Source: Patagioenas fasciata (lineage: Eukaryota > Chordata > Aves > Columbiformes > Columbidae). From it: 64,000 bases of DNA. The stretch lies in the NCBI RefSeq assembly GCF_037038585.1, contig NC_092520.1:117152501-117216500 (forward strand). The letters are read 5' to 3'. Shown piece by piece: positions 1 through 13,200 of this stretch. The translations under genes were made by a program, and so were the position numbers. Within the stretch, counting starts at the first letter, position 1; every line of letters starts with the position of its first letter. The notes under the pieces were generated by a model, which made no database searches, had not been told where the DNA came from, and saw only the letters and a list, made by a program, of their open reading frames with translations.

Positions 1-369
1 TTTAAATCATGGCTTTGATTATTTTTACGGCATGCCTTTTTCACTTTTGAATGAGTGTCAAGGCTCAGATGAACCTCAACTGGCCAAGTCTTTGCAAGAT
101 ACATACTGGCTTTACACACAGATGATCATCCTTGCTGTGCTTACTCTTTTGTTTGGAAAACTTACCAATTTATTCCCAGTAAAATGGAAAATAATAGTAT
201 GTCTGGCCATCTGTGGTGTCCTGTATTTCCTCTCCTGGTTCTCCAGCTATGGTTTCACCAAGTACTGGAACTGTATCCTGATGAGAAACCATGATATCAC
301 TGAACAACCAATGAATCTAGAAAAAACTACTTCTAATATGCTGAAGGAGGCAGTTTCATTCATTGAAAG
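1..369 (+). CDS. ARSD: Arylsulfatase exon a (transmembrane hairpin), 5' end outside window
   Basis: The frame is open from base 2 and begins '[19 protein letters not shown]', the usual sulfatase segment after the substrate pocket. Two hydrophobic stretches follow (around '[12 protein letters not shown]' and '[17 protein letters not shown]'), matching the membrane-inserting hairpin of steroid sulfatase and its close paralogues. The exon ends in 'ag' before a gtaacc donor and leaves two bases of an Arg codon. The Met at 32 is internal, not a start. Confidence 0.9.
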
Positions 370-3300
370 GTAACCATCAAAAATTGCATCGTGTTTATAG
401 CTCTTAAAAGTAATGTGATTGCTGTGTCATGAAGGTTAGGCAGCTGGCAAACTGAACTACCCATCCTGGTGCAGGCCACTAATTTGTTGTTTTCTGACAT
501 CCCTCTACCTGTCAGCATCCAGCTACTGTCCTTCATCTTGATAGAGCTTGTCAGCTCCTTAGGAAAAGGAAGATGATTTTTGTGTGTGTGTTTATGATTT
601 CTTCACTTAATACAATGGGGTCCCACCCAAGGACTGGGCCTTCTGCCAGTAGGAACAGAAAAATTATTGTAGCCTGATGAATGGACTGCTATACAAAGTG
701 TCATATGAAGTTAATATTTTACAAACAGGAGAGTAATAGTGAGTATTCGTTTATTTTCCAGAGGTGTTCTTCTTTTTCAATACTATCAGAAACCTTGACT
801 TGTATTGAACAAATGAATTAAGTGTTTAAAAGTATTCCTGTGTCAAGTCTGGGCACATCCTTGATTAAGATTGTACTATTTCTGTCAAGGCTTAGGGGTT
901 GGTTGTTTGGTTTTTTTAAGGGAAGTTGAAAGTAATGTAAATCCATCTGTAAAACTTCCAGCATATATAATCTCCAGTTCTTAGGATATCCTGCTTGGTC
1001 TAATTTTAAAGGGATATGATTCCCCTGTATGTGCAGTGCATATCTGCTTCTTCCATGAGGATGTTTCAGATACTCAGTGACATCCATGTTTAAGCAAGTG
1101 AGTCCTATTCTCCTTGATTGTGAGAGTGTGTCAGTCTTTTGGCTATGAGCTTTCCAAGCTATTTATTTAATGTTCTACACATGTTTAATTTGGAACCAGA
1201 AGGAGAAAGGTTTTATTACTATTTTGGTGTTTTAATCCCATCTCCCAAAACCTCAAAAATGCAAAGATGTCAGAATATTTTTTGTTTGTTTGTTTGTTTT
1301 GACACAATAATATTTTTTACTGACATAGTCACTACAATACTGCTGTTATATTTTGGGTTGAGTGACATTTTTCCAAGAAATGACTATTGTTTTATTTTAT
1401 TTCAGAAACAAGCATAGGCCGTTCCTGCTCTTTTTTTCCCTTTTACATGTTCACACCCCTCTCATCACCACAGAGAAGTTTCAGGGAAGAAGCAGACATG
1501 GCCCATATGGAGATAATGTAGAGGAGATGGATTGGATGGTGGGTAAGTGGTCTTCTTGAAGGAAATCCTTAATTTATTTGAATGTGGAAATGAAATTGAA
1601 GGGGCGGTCACAGAACTTCCTTTTTCGCAGATGACAAAAATCAGTGAACTTGCCTTGGATACACAGCTCCAGAGGTTGCTATTCCATTACCGCAGCTCAT
1701 TTTTTCGTTCTTAAGATGGAAGCCCAAATTTTTCTTGTTAGGTTTTGATTTTCATATTTTCTTTATTGACACACTTCTGTGCTGCAGTGTTAGATGCAGT
1801 CAATCAAATATATGCTTGATCATGTTGTTAATCAAAATGTATGATATTTCTCCAGTTCTATCTAGTCTCAGAAGATATAAGTGGTGCTGCTGCTGAATAG
1901 TACATTATATGGTGGCTCTTTTGTGTACTTGGTTATTTTTATTGAAGGATAATCCTTGGAGCAGAAACGAGATCCCCCTACTAGCCAAAAAGCCAATATG
2001 GAGTTTCACTTAATAATTGTGTGAATTCAGTACATCGTGAAGACTCACTTAGGTCTAAATATAGGCTCTGGGTGCCAATTAGGTGTAAAAACTAAACTTA
2101 AAATAACTTGGCTTTGTTTGTTTGTTTGTTTCACTTAATTGGCACTCAGAGCATAGATTTAGACATAAGTCTCACTTGGTAGTTCCTTTCTGCTTCAATG
2201 GGAGGGACGTAGCTCCTGTTTGTATTTAGTCAAAAGTGAAGATCGTATTGGCAAAGTATTCACCTTCTGTCCAGGCTAAGATTCAATGTCTGAATGTTTT
2301 CCTTCTCTGGTAACAATGTTTGCAACAACTGCATTTTGAGAGAGGCCCCATTGCTTCTGATGGTTAGGCTGGGAACCTCTGCAAGATCCAGTTGAACCAG
2401 AGGACTCTGCTGTGCTTCTCTTTCAGTTTTTGGCACCAGTCACCTTTGGGCACAGGCTATGCAAAGCAGAGCTGGATGGCAGAAGTCCAGTGGTGTAAGG
2501 GTTGGACAACTAAGTAAGAGATTCAGGGTCTAATTCAGAACCAATATGCCTAGACTCAATCTAAAGTCTCTTTTTGAGGGAAGGTGTCTGTTTTTAGGTA
2601 AGTTCAATGAGTAGTTTGACCAAGGAAGTCTGTAAAGGAGAAGAGTAAAAGAGCCAACCACTGCCTTATGCTTTTTTTCTTGCATACTTTAGCTTTTGCT
2701 GCTGCTTTTGTAGCTGCGGAAGCTGTTCTTGGCAAATACATTTGATGAAGTAGGTGATGAGGAGAAGCAATCAAAGATAAATCATATTATGTATAAACAT
2801 TTGATGCTCTCAGTACTGAAAACATTCCTTATGAAGTTGGGCTTGAATTGTGCTCTGTGGAGTTTTCCCATGGGCATCAGGAGAAGATTTTGGTTGATAG
2901 TAAGCAGTCGCATCTCAGACTCCATATTGAGCTCCCTGTGAGACACAGCAGTGTCTATGATTAGGAATCTAGGCAGCACTGTTATTCATGCTTTTTAAGA
3001 TGGTTGAGGCTACACAATGGAGATGATCCTTGACTTGGAGAATTTACAGCATAAAGCTGACAGAGTATTCTGAGTAGCTTGAATAAAAGGGTCATTCATT
3101 TAAATAATTTTTCCAGTCGGTTTTATTTTTTATTTTCCTGGTTTTATGGACACCACAAACAATTTTTGGACACACTCAGCAGCTTTCAAATGGGTCTTAT
3201 TATTTCTATAATGCAGGATCACCCTTTGCATTGCTTGTGGTAGCTCATAACAGAATTCATTCAGGTAAATGGAAAGACTTGATCTTCACTGAAATTTGAG

Positions 3301-6300
3301 TTAAGACCTAAAAAAATTCTGACTGCATCTCAGGACATAATTATGATGTTTTCTTTGCTTGTAGGCAGGCTTCTGGATGCTATCGACAAAGAGGGCTTGA
3401 AGAATACCACATTCATTTATTTTGCATCTGATCATGGAGGATCCTTAGAGGCTCGCAGAGGAAATACTCAGTTGGGTGGATGGAACGGGATCTATAAAGG
3501 TAAAATTTGGGTAGTGTGTACATGCATAAGACTTCCTCTTAAAGAAAATGATAGAATGAAATACATCCAGATAGACTATATTTACTAATCTACAGGGCTG
3601 GATATATAGTCTTTTAAGTATTGTAACTATACTATCTAATCCATAACCTAACACACTGCCTGAAAATGTAGTATCATAGGATCATAGAATATCTCAAGTT
3701 GGAAGGAACCCATAAGGACAACCAAGTCCAACTCCCTGCTCCATACAGGACTATGTAAAACTAAACCACGGGACTAAGAGTGTCACCCAAATGCTCCTTG
3801 AACTCTGATAGGCTTGGTGCTGTGACCATTTCCCTGAGAATTCTGGTCCAGTGACCAACCACCCTCTCAGTGAAAAACATTTCCCTAATGTCCAGTCCGA
3901 AGTTCCCCTGATCAAGAACATGCTGTTTGGAGTCTCACTTCAAACACTCTTCTGTTTTTCACAGTAGACAATTATCTGTGTCAATGCTGGCAGATATCTA
4001 TGGAAATTAAGATCTATGGTATCTCTTATACGTGCTCCCTTCAGGCTGTCAAGCCTCCAAAAGCCACTGTGATAACCTGGGCAGCTTGACTCTTACCATA
4101 TCATGAGGCCTGAAAACTGCTCCCATTGCTCATTTCCCTGAAGAAGATTCAGGTGTCTTTACCTTGCTCAGCATCAAAATGCATATTGTCTGGTAGTAAT
4201 TTACTTGATGAGCCACACAAGCAATGTTTGATACAGCTGAGATCTCACCCAGGAACAATCCTTAATGCTAAATTAACCTTCAATTCTGGATACGAAGTTT
4301 CCATACTAGTAACAGGTGCAAAAAAGCCAATGGTCTCACTTGAATAGCTCAGAACCTAAAGACATTCACTTCTACTAGTCTAATACAAGTATATTGGTAG
4401 CAGGAGAGTCCGGAGAGGAAAAGTGAATGTGATCAGGGAGAGATTTCAGTATGAGAGGGCGATCATGAAATCATGGCTTCTTAGAGAGGAGACAAAAGGA
4501 TATATAGTATCAGTGTAGATATTAATAACAGAAAGGCATTCCCATTTGTCTACACATACAGCAGAGCACGGGACATCCCCTTGAGATTAACTAGCAACAA
4601 ACTGAAAAAAGATTTTAAAAAATCAATTCATAAATATCTGTAGAACTCACTGCTGCTATTGCTACCAGGATGTTAAAACCAAGTAGACAGATAAACCACA
4701 CATGAATAATGAGAACAGCTGCTAGTGAATAACAGAACATGAGATACCATTATCTTACATGGCATAAAGGTTATTGCACAAGCAGCTGGAGCTGCCCTGT
4801 TTATAATCCATCATGCCACCCTGTCAGCCTTTAAAACCAAGCTCTGGGAACCTTGCCTCTCCCCTGTAACTATGAGCACACCTCCACAATAGTGAAGCCT
4901 GGCATTATTTAGCAAAGCCAGAAGTTAGAATAAACTACCATTCAGCTGTTGATTTATTAGCTGAGCTAATAAGTTAGCCTCAAATTTTGTTTGCCGATTT
5001 TCCTACAACATTTTCCAGCAATGACTTCTGATTTCTGCTCTTGACAGGAGAAATAACAGAGCAAAGGTCATTACAGGTACCTGAGCTTCAATGTTTTCCA
5101 GTTTCTTGTTTTCTAACTGGCTCCTCAACTTGGGAGCTCTGGCTTTAAATGACATTGTTTCATTATTATCCCCATCCTTGATATCTATAATTTCCATGTG
5201 TAATTAATTAACAGTGTTCACTTTTAAACACTATTCAAAACAATATTTTGACTTAGAACCAATGCACGGAGGAGAGAATTTAGAAGAAGACTAGAGGAAT
5301 GCAAGAGAAACCAAGTTAAGAAAGACTCTTTGGATTATCTCAAGACAACTTCATCACTGCAGTATAGTCAGAGCACTCCCCTATTTACTGCACAGGTTCT
5401 GTGCTCTTCCATCTGGGATCAAATCAAAGCATTCCTGGGACCTTAAACTCTTGGAGAGCAATCAGATGTGATCCTGATTCCCCTCACTGCTCTCCAAGAC
5501 TGCAAATGAGTTTCTAATGTTCCCGCTGCCTCTGACTATGAACTGTCTGACAACCAGGCTGGCCTTGTGTTAATCCCCCTTCCTCAGGCACCAAGTGGGG
5601 CTGCAACCTCTATTCCATTGACGCCAGATTAGGTTTTGCTTTTTATTAATAACGGAATTTTTTCTTGTGCATGTTTTTAGGGAGTCTGGAGACTATTCTC
5701 AGACATGACATTCAATTAAGATTATGGGTCAGACTGTCAGAGAGTGGAATTGTTCCTCTTCTGCCAAAAATACTGCTTATGTAGTGGGTTACTATATGTG
5801 GCACCCAAGAAAGCACTGTAAAATAGAGAGATTAAGAATATTTATTCTTGAAGAAAGGAATTTGCACTGCAGTCATTCTACTGTTTTCCAGGATATAGTG
5901 CATTTTAATTAAGGTTATTAGAATATTCTAAACGTTTTAAAGCCTTTTACTATACATGCATAATCAATATGTAATATCTTTCATTCTTTCACCTTTTTGG
6001 GTACTTTTTCCCCCCTCTCTAACAGGTGGAAAAGGAATGGGAGGCTGGGAAGGAGGGATCCGTGTCCCAGGAATAGTTAGATGGCCAGGAGTGTTGCCTG
6101 CAGGAACAGTTATCAATGAACCGACAAGCCTTATGGACATCTTCCCAACAGTGGTTCACCTGGCTGGAGGAAAAGTGCCTCAGGACAGGTACATAACCAT
6201 ACTTGCTCCCCTTTCTTGATTTAGATAGAAGTTGACTATAAATGTCATGCATCATAACAGCCACAGGATAAATTGTCTGTTTCTAAACCCAGCAATTCCA

Positions 6301-9300
6301 TAGCTTTCTTTCTGTGTAGCTTTCCCCATCTTGCCTGCTTATATGGAACAGGCAAAGGAAAACACAGTATGTTTTATCAAGGGTCATTTAGCTAACTCAG
6401 TTTTAAAAAAAAAAAAAGGCATACAACCACAGTTGCCCCTTCTAATTTTTCTTTTTATGAAAAATCCACAGATATCCACAAAGCTATTCAGTCCTGTTGG
6501 AGTATGAGGACAGGCCGTGTCCAAGACTAGAAAGCCTGGTTCTTCATTAATAGAGAAGGTGGAGCAAATGGCACATGGCCTGCATTTGGCTGCAAGTACT
6601 GGAGAAGCAGCTTCCTCAATAGTAAACAATTTGTAGCACCTATGTTAGATCTATGTAGCATCTATGTTAGAAAGTGTGAGTGGCTAAGGCATTTGAGCAA
6701 AAACCATAGAAGTACAGGTGGTGTGTAACTAAACCAACTGTTACTATACATATATATATATATTTTTTTTTTTTAATTTTTTTTTTTAACAAGGCCTGGA
6801 GCTTATGGAGTTATCAGTGACTTCCGTTACAGAAAGCAAAATCAAAGGCTATGAGCCGTGCCTTTGCCATGGTTATCACTTACTCCCAGGAAAATTACAG
6901 TAATGTTAACTCCTCTCCTCAGGCAGGATGTATGAACTAGAAATAATTGCAAAAACTGCGAGTAACTGCTAATCACTGGTCTCCACCCATCCACACAATT
7001 AAAAATCTCGGGGCTCATTAGATAAACAGTAGCTTGAATACTGCTCTTGCTTCAGCTGCAGACTGAAATTCTTAAGCAGTCTGGTGACTCCTGTCCTCCC
7101 CATCAGGACAATCGATGGGCGCTCCTTGCTGCCTTTGCTGCGGGGGACAGCTCAGCACTCAGGGCATGAGTTCATGTTTCACTACTGTGGTGTGTTTCTG
7201 CATGCAGTGCGGTGGCACCAAAAGGACAGTGAGTATAAACAACCCCCTCCTGCATACCAGAGATGACTTATCGACCTTTAGCTTCCAATAGAGTACAACA
7301 AAAAACCACATGTATGTGTATCTGAATTAAGTTTAATGCCTCAAACTTTCAGTTCTTCTGCACAGTGCAGAGAGGCCTCGCAACTTTGCTGCCTTTCCCA
7401 AGATGAAAATTTTGCCTCCTGAGCAGCATTGCTTCAAAAATCTCCTTGTTATTGCAGTGTTTCTATTGCTTTTGCTGCAAAAGCATTTGGCATCAGCTTT
7501 AGTGTAAGACTGAGGAAAAACAAACTGCACGCATAAGGTCTTCATCTTAAGCTGTAGTTTGTATGTTTTCAGTAGCCCTATCTTATTTATTTTTTTGGTC
7601 TGTGGCATTAGACAAGCTGACAGCAGCTGTAATGCTTTCCTGAGCTTTCAACAAACACCCCATCTTTGGCATTGTCACCCTCTATTACAGTGTAAAAGAA
7701 AACAGGCCAGTGCCTGGTAGCTGTGTTCGTATTCCTGCTCAGAGTAGAGGATGTGTGACGCAACACAGGTGCCTGGATCTGAGCTTGTTGTTTTGTAGTC
7801 ACTGAAGAGACACGGACTTTTATAGGCTGTGATTCACCTCCTTCTGATTAGCACATCTGGCCTAGATCAGTCACACCTGACCACATCTGATATTAAAGTT
7901 GCTTGGGATGAACTGTGCCTTCTATGACTGGCTGTCAGTGTAAAGTGGATGAATCTGTGGCAATGCAGTACTCCTTTTTTTTTTTTTTCTTTCTGCACAG
8001 CTGGAGAAATGCAGAAGCTGAGAGAGTAGACTATGCTTACTCATCCTCTCATCTTTTAGAAATTTGAATGAGCCCCTTTATTTTTTTGTTTTGCTTTCCC
8101 TGTCTGTGAAGTGAGAGAAGAATTACAGAGTTCTTGAGAGACTGCAATTAGATAACAGCTATGAATGCTGGGGGATTCCACCATTGCCAGCTGTTCACAT
8201 TCAGCTGGTATGTTGACAAGGAGCCAGCTGTTCAAAGAAGCACTTTGAGTGTTGACTGTGGGGTGAGACAACCTTTGCCAGCCCAGCAGGAAATCCTTCT
8301 TACATCACAGTGCTAACTGGGTGATCCTTCTCATGCCCATTTATGTATCCTTTATGATACAATGACAGTATCAGATATAGAAAGCAGCAAGCTAAGAATC
8401 TCCTTGCTCGGTGAACACTTCAAGACTACAAAACTTACTTGTACTTGTGAATCTTTTGAAATAGACTTACCTGTTCCCCTAGACACACAAACACAAGAGC
8501 ATCAGGGCAATGGCTGAGAACTTTGCTGTCCTCTTTCTTAGCATAAGCAAACACATAACAGAGTTGCAACACTAAACTTTCAGTCATGCTGCCAGTTTAA
8601 CCTTGAGGTCAGTGTCCTTGTCATCACACCATGTTTGACAGAAATGTGGCTCTTTTGCAAGGAGTCACTGCACTCAGGTGACAGGAAATATGGAGAAAAG
8701 GACTAAATGTAAGGATGTTGATGCCAGGTGCTGCAGTGAAATTTTATTTTTAGGTTCGTGATCCCCAAAGATTAACATTGGTACTTCATTCAAGGAAAAA
8801 CGTGTAAGCTGTATGAGCCATACAGTACTGGAGGAGCTCATCCTTTCAGGGAGAGATCCAGAGCAACACGGGCAATGCTGAAGGAGTTGTATGGTAGAAA
8901 AGGCCACGTGCAAGGGTATTTCATAAATACAGTTCTTCCAGGGAGTGAAGTTAGTATTTCAGTTTGCGTTTTGCGGTTGATTGTTTGGTGTGGTTGGTTG
9001 TTTAGTTTAGTTGGTTGGTTGTTTTCTCCTAGGAATCCTCAGTCTGTTTTCTCTGGAGAGAAGATGCTGATATGATTTTTGTCTAAAAAGTAGGAAAGGG
9101 ATCATTTAAGGAAGAGTGCTGCAATTGCCTGTGTTCTGCCTTCCAGCTGAGTGGCTAGGCCTTCACAACCCTATCAAGCTGACTGGGCCTCCCCACCAAG
9201 CTGGGGATTTGAGTGACCTGATACCACCATGGCTGTGAAACCAAGTGATCTCAGTGAGGGAACCACAAAGTGCTCAAGGCTGACATTTCAGCTGTTTCAA

Positions 9301-10200
9301 CTAATTACTTATCAACAGTACCAGGACTCAGTTCTTTCCTCTGTTTGGGCACAATCAAAAGATATTGTTTCTAAGTGACAGATGATTTGCTGCACTGCAT
9401 CTTCACTCTTCCTGTGGAAATTTGGCTTCTGCAGTAATTGTAAATCAAGATTACTTGAACAAATCTTATGATGTAACACTTTAGGTACTCAGTTTTGGTT
9501 AGGGGTTAAGTCCTTCCATTGCTGTGGGGGTCTCATTTTTTTATTAAGCACATTAACAGGATTAAAACATAGAGGGAAAAAAAAATCCCTGGAAGGAGGA
9601 ACTTGTGTGCTCATTCTCTGGTAAGTGCTGTAGCCAATAGCCCAGCAATGGATAGAAACATGTAGCAGGGGAACACCACAGGTAGGGTGCTGTGCAGTAC
9701 CCACCTCTCCAAACCCACTGCTTCCCCGTGGCTGAGCTGTCCCTTGGAAGGTGTTGGTCTGTACTCCCAAGTAGTAAGTGATAGGACAAGAGGAAATGGC
9801 CTCAAGTTGTGCCAGGGGAGGTTTAGATTGGATATTAGGAAAAAAAATTCTTCACGGAAAGGGTTGCCAGGCATTGGAACAGGCTGCCCAGGGAAGTGGT
9901 TGAGTCACCAGCCCTGGAAGTGTTTAAAGACATTTAGACGAGGTTCTTAGGGACATGGTTTAGTGCTAGAGTTAGCTGGATGATCCTGAGGGTCTCTTTC
10001 AACTGAAATGACTCTATGACACCGAGACGGGGGCATGAGGGGCTGGGGCTGAAGCCGTGACCTCACTCCCCTCAGCCGGCAGCGCGGTGAGACGAAGGCG
10101 CCGCCAGGGGGCAGCACGGCACCGCCAACGGTCACAACCGCCGACGGCAGGGGGCAGCAGCCGGTCGTCAATGGGTGCGTCAGACGGGGAGGTTATTTAA

Positions 10201-10232
<32 letters not shown>

Positions 10233-13200
10233 AGAGACACTACCAAAAAACACCACACACAAGATAAAATAAAAACTCCCTGGCTCTTCCCCCCGTGGAG
10301 CCCACAACAGCCTACACTTGACAGAAACCTGAGAGTCACCACTTTGAATCTTTCTCCCCCTTTATCTAATACTCAGCACACCAGGGAGCTTGAGAGAGCG
10401 AAGAGTACAGCTCTTAGAGCTGCCACTGGAGAAGTGAGAGATCGGTGGCAAGCCAGCCCCACACCAGACCTGTCAGTAGCTCCAGGCTTGATCACATCTA
10501 ACCCCAAGCCCACTCGCCTCTTTGCATTAGCTAAAGCAGAACAGCAGTCAGAAACTCACATCTATTATGCCATCACTGTTCTTAGAGATGTCTCTTTACT
10601 TCATTGTAATGTATATTTTTTTTCTGGGCAGAGAAAACTTTTCCTTACTGTAGTAATTCCTGGAGAAAATTCCTGCTAGGAGTCATGCTGCACTAAACAC
10701 TAAATGCATACCCCATCAAGGGATGAGTTTGAAGAACTGCTTTTCAGGTTAAAGGACTGCTGTTCTCCCCTCCTCCACCTCTTCTTCTAGGTCATAGAAG
10801 GTTTGTCTACATTGCCATGTTAGTTCAGATCAGAGGTGTGCTTTAGAAGCAGGTCCTTCTTGAGCCTACCCCCTCACTGTGCCTTGGGTTGCGTAGTGAT
10901 ATGGACTCAGATATCATTAATTCCGCCTAAACTAAACCATAGTATAGGCTCCAGGATCATACCTAGTATGCTCTAATCACTAAAAGATGTTGTGTAAATG
11001 AGACCAGTAAAGAGCTAGCCCCCAGTAAAACACCCTCAGACAGCTACAGCCTGGATGACAAGCCATTAATAACTGTACTTCTCTACAGGTCAGTTTCTAA
11101 TAGAGCCCACACTACCTGTAACATGAGCACAGATACAAAGTGCAGATGCAAGGTGTAGTTTGTGTTCTCATGAAACCGTAAGCACGGCTATATCTCCTGT
11201 ACATGCCTTTCTGCAATTCTTCCCATTGAGCCACAAATGCTCATGACATGGGGGTTGAAAACAATGCGATGTTCTGCATAGGAAGGACTGGCTAACCAAG
11301 TATTACCATGGGGCTCAAATCTGAGCCAGAAATTCTGATTCTTTGCTCCAGCTGCCATTACTTCTGACTGGGCTGACAGACTTTTTAGTATGTTTTAGCT
11401 CATTTACAAGTATATCACATTCATATTACATATTTATTGTCTATTTACTTCTATCTGTTGGACAGGCTAGATATGAAGCCATTGTGTCCTGATGTCTCCC
11501 CAGCAGGACTCATCAATTAAGCCCTTCAGTGAAGCCAGAAGAATCCTTTGTCTATATGTTAAACAGTCCTTTCCTCTACCACAGCACAATAAGGCTTATT
11601 AGTGACAGTTCATTTCTTTCTGCTCGTTAAACTGACTGATTGTTACCAGATGGGTTTGAGAGATGTTTGGATTGAAGAAGCAGGCTCCCTTTCCCTTGGA
11701 GATATTACATTAACATGTTGCCCTAAAATTCACACGCATCCTTCAAATTCTGTCAGAGCTACTTCAGTAGCAAATTGCATATCCCTCTTTGCTTCCTAGA
11801 GATGACTGAAACCCCTGCTGTTTTCATCAGCACTGATTTCTACTACCTTTTTTTTTTTTTTCTTTTATCCTGCTGTAAGCCAGCTGTCTGCTCAGCTCAC
11901 CAACACAGGTTAATTACAATCAGCCTCACTGTATCCTTCAGAATGAACTAACAAGGACCTGGCTCTCTCCCACGCTGCAACCCAGTTATTATTTGCAGCT
12001 GTGAAACGTGAATGTTAAAATTTTGCAGAATCAGAACAATTCTCCTCAGACACTCTACACTCATTTCTCTGAACTGCCGTACAGTATGTAAGTTATTAAG
12101 AACTCAGCTGAACTATTTATGGAAAATAACAAGTACTTATTTTGTGGGGTTTTTTCTGAACATTGGTCACAAATTCCTATGTGTAGCTAGGTAAGTCTAC
12201 CTGTCCATGGTGTATTTATCTATTAAATGGTTATTTCAGCAAAATCACAGTAGCTCTCTGATTAGAGCCAGCTCATCAGAGGCATATGTCCCAGCGAATA
12301 CCACAGAATCACAGAATGTTAGGGACCACCTGTTTACCTCCTCCTAACACATATCTATGCTACCTGACCACAGATGTAAGACCCAAATCCCATGCTTGAG
12401 GAATCCTGATATGACAGTAGATGCTTGTATTTTTGTCACAAGACAAATGCTCTTTTAGTCACAAGACAGGGAAAAGTGGAAGGATCTGGAGCACATCCCA
12501 GGCAGTAGTGAAGCACACACCCAAACAGAGCTAAGGAATACCTGTCCTTAGTTAGCCAGCAGGAAGTGAACCTATTTCCTTTGAGAAATCCACCTACTGC
12601 ATCCTTTCTCTCATAACTTCAGAAATGCAGGTATCTAAAATCTGAACATTTCTAAACGTATTATGCCAAAACATTTCAGAACCATTGAGACATCATGCCT
12701 CCATAGAAGAACAGAAGTGTAGCTTGGTAGGATGTGGAAACTATGGGGAGGAAATAGATACATAGCCAACCAGTCAGCAACTGAAGAATTTAAGCTAAAA
12801 GATTACCTGAGCCTTATTATCTGTTATTTGTTTCTTCCTACCTCTTAAGAAGTTTTTAAATTTTATTAACAAATTATGTTCTAGCAGTAGTGACATGACA
12901 GAGACAAAAGAATCAAGCTGCAGACCCCCAGTCACGAAGAGCAGCTCCAGGGAAAAGAGAAGGAAGGACAGTTCAGCTGATTCCATTGAATCAAAAAGAA
13001 AATGCCACAAGGGACAATGCAGTTGTCAGCTACTTGTGCTCAATACATTACAGAAGCGGCTCCAAGTGCTGAATGTCCCCTTTCTTCTCCTCTCCCTTTT
13101 TCAGACATCTAATTGCTGCCTTCTTGCCTTCAATGTAGTGCTTTCTAAATGCAGGGTGAGGAATGGGGGAAAAAGAGGAGGGAGAAGGAAGGAAAAAGCT

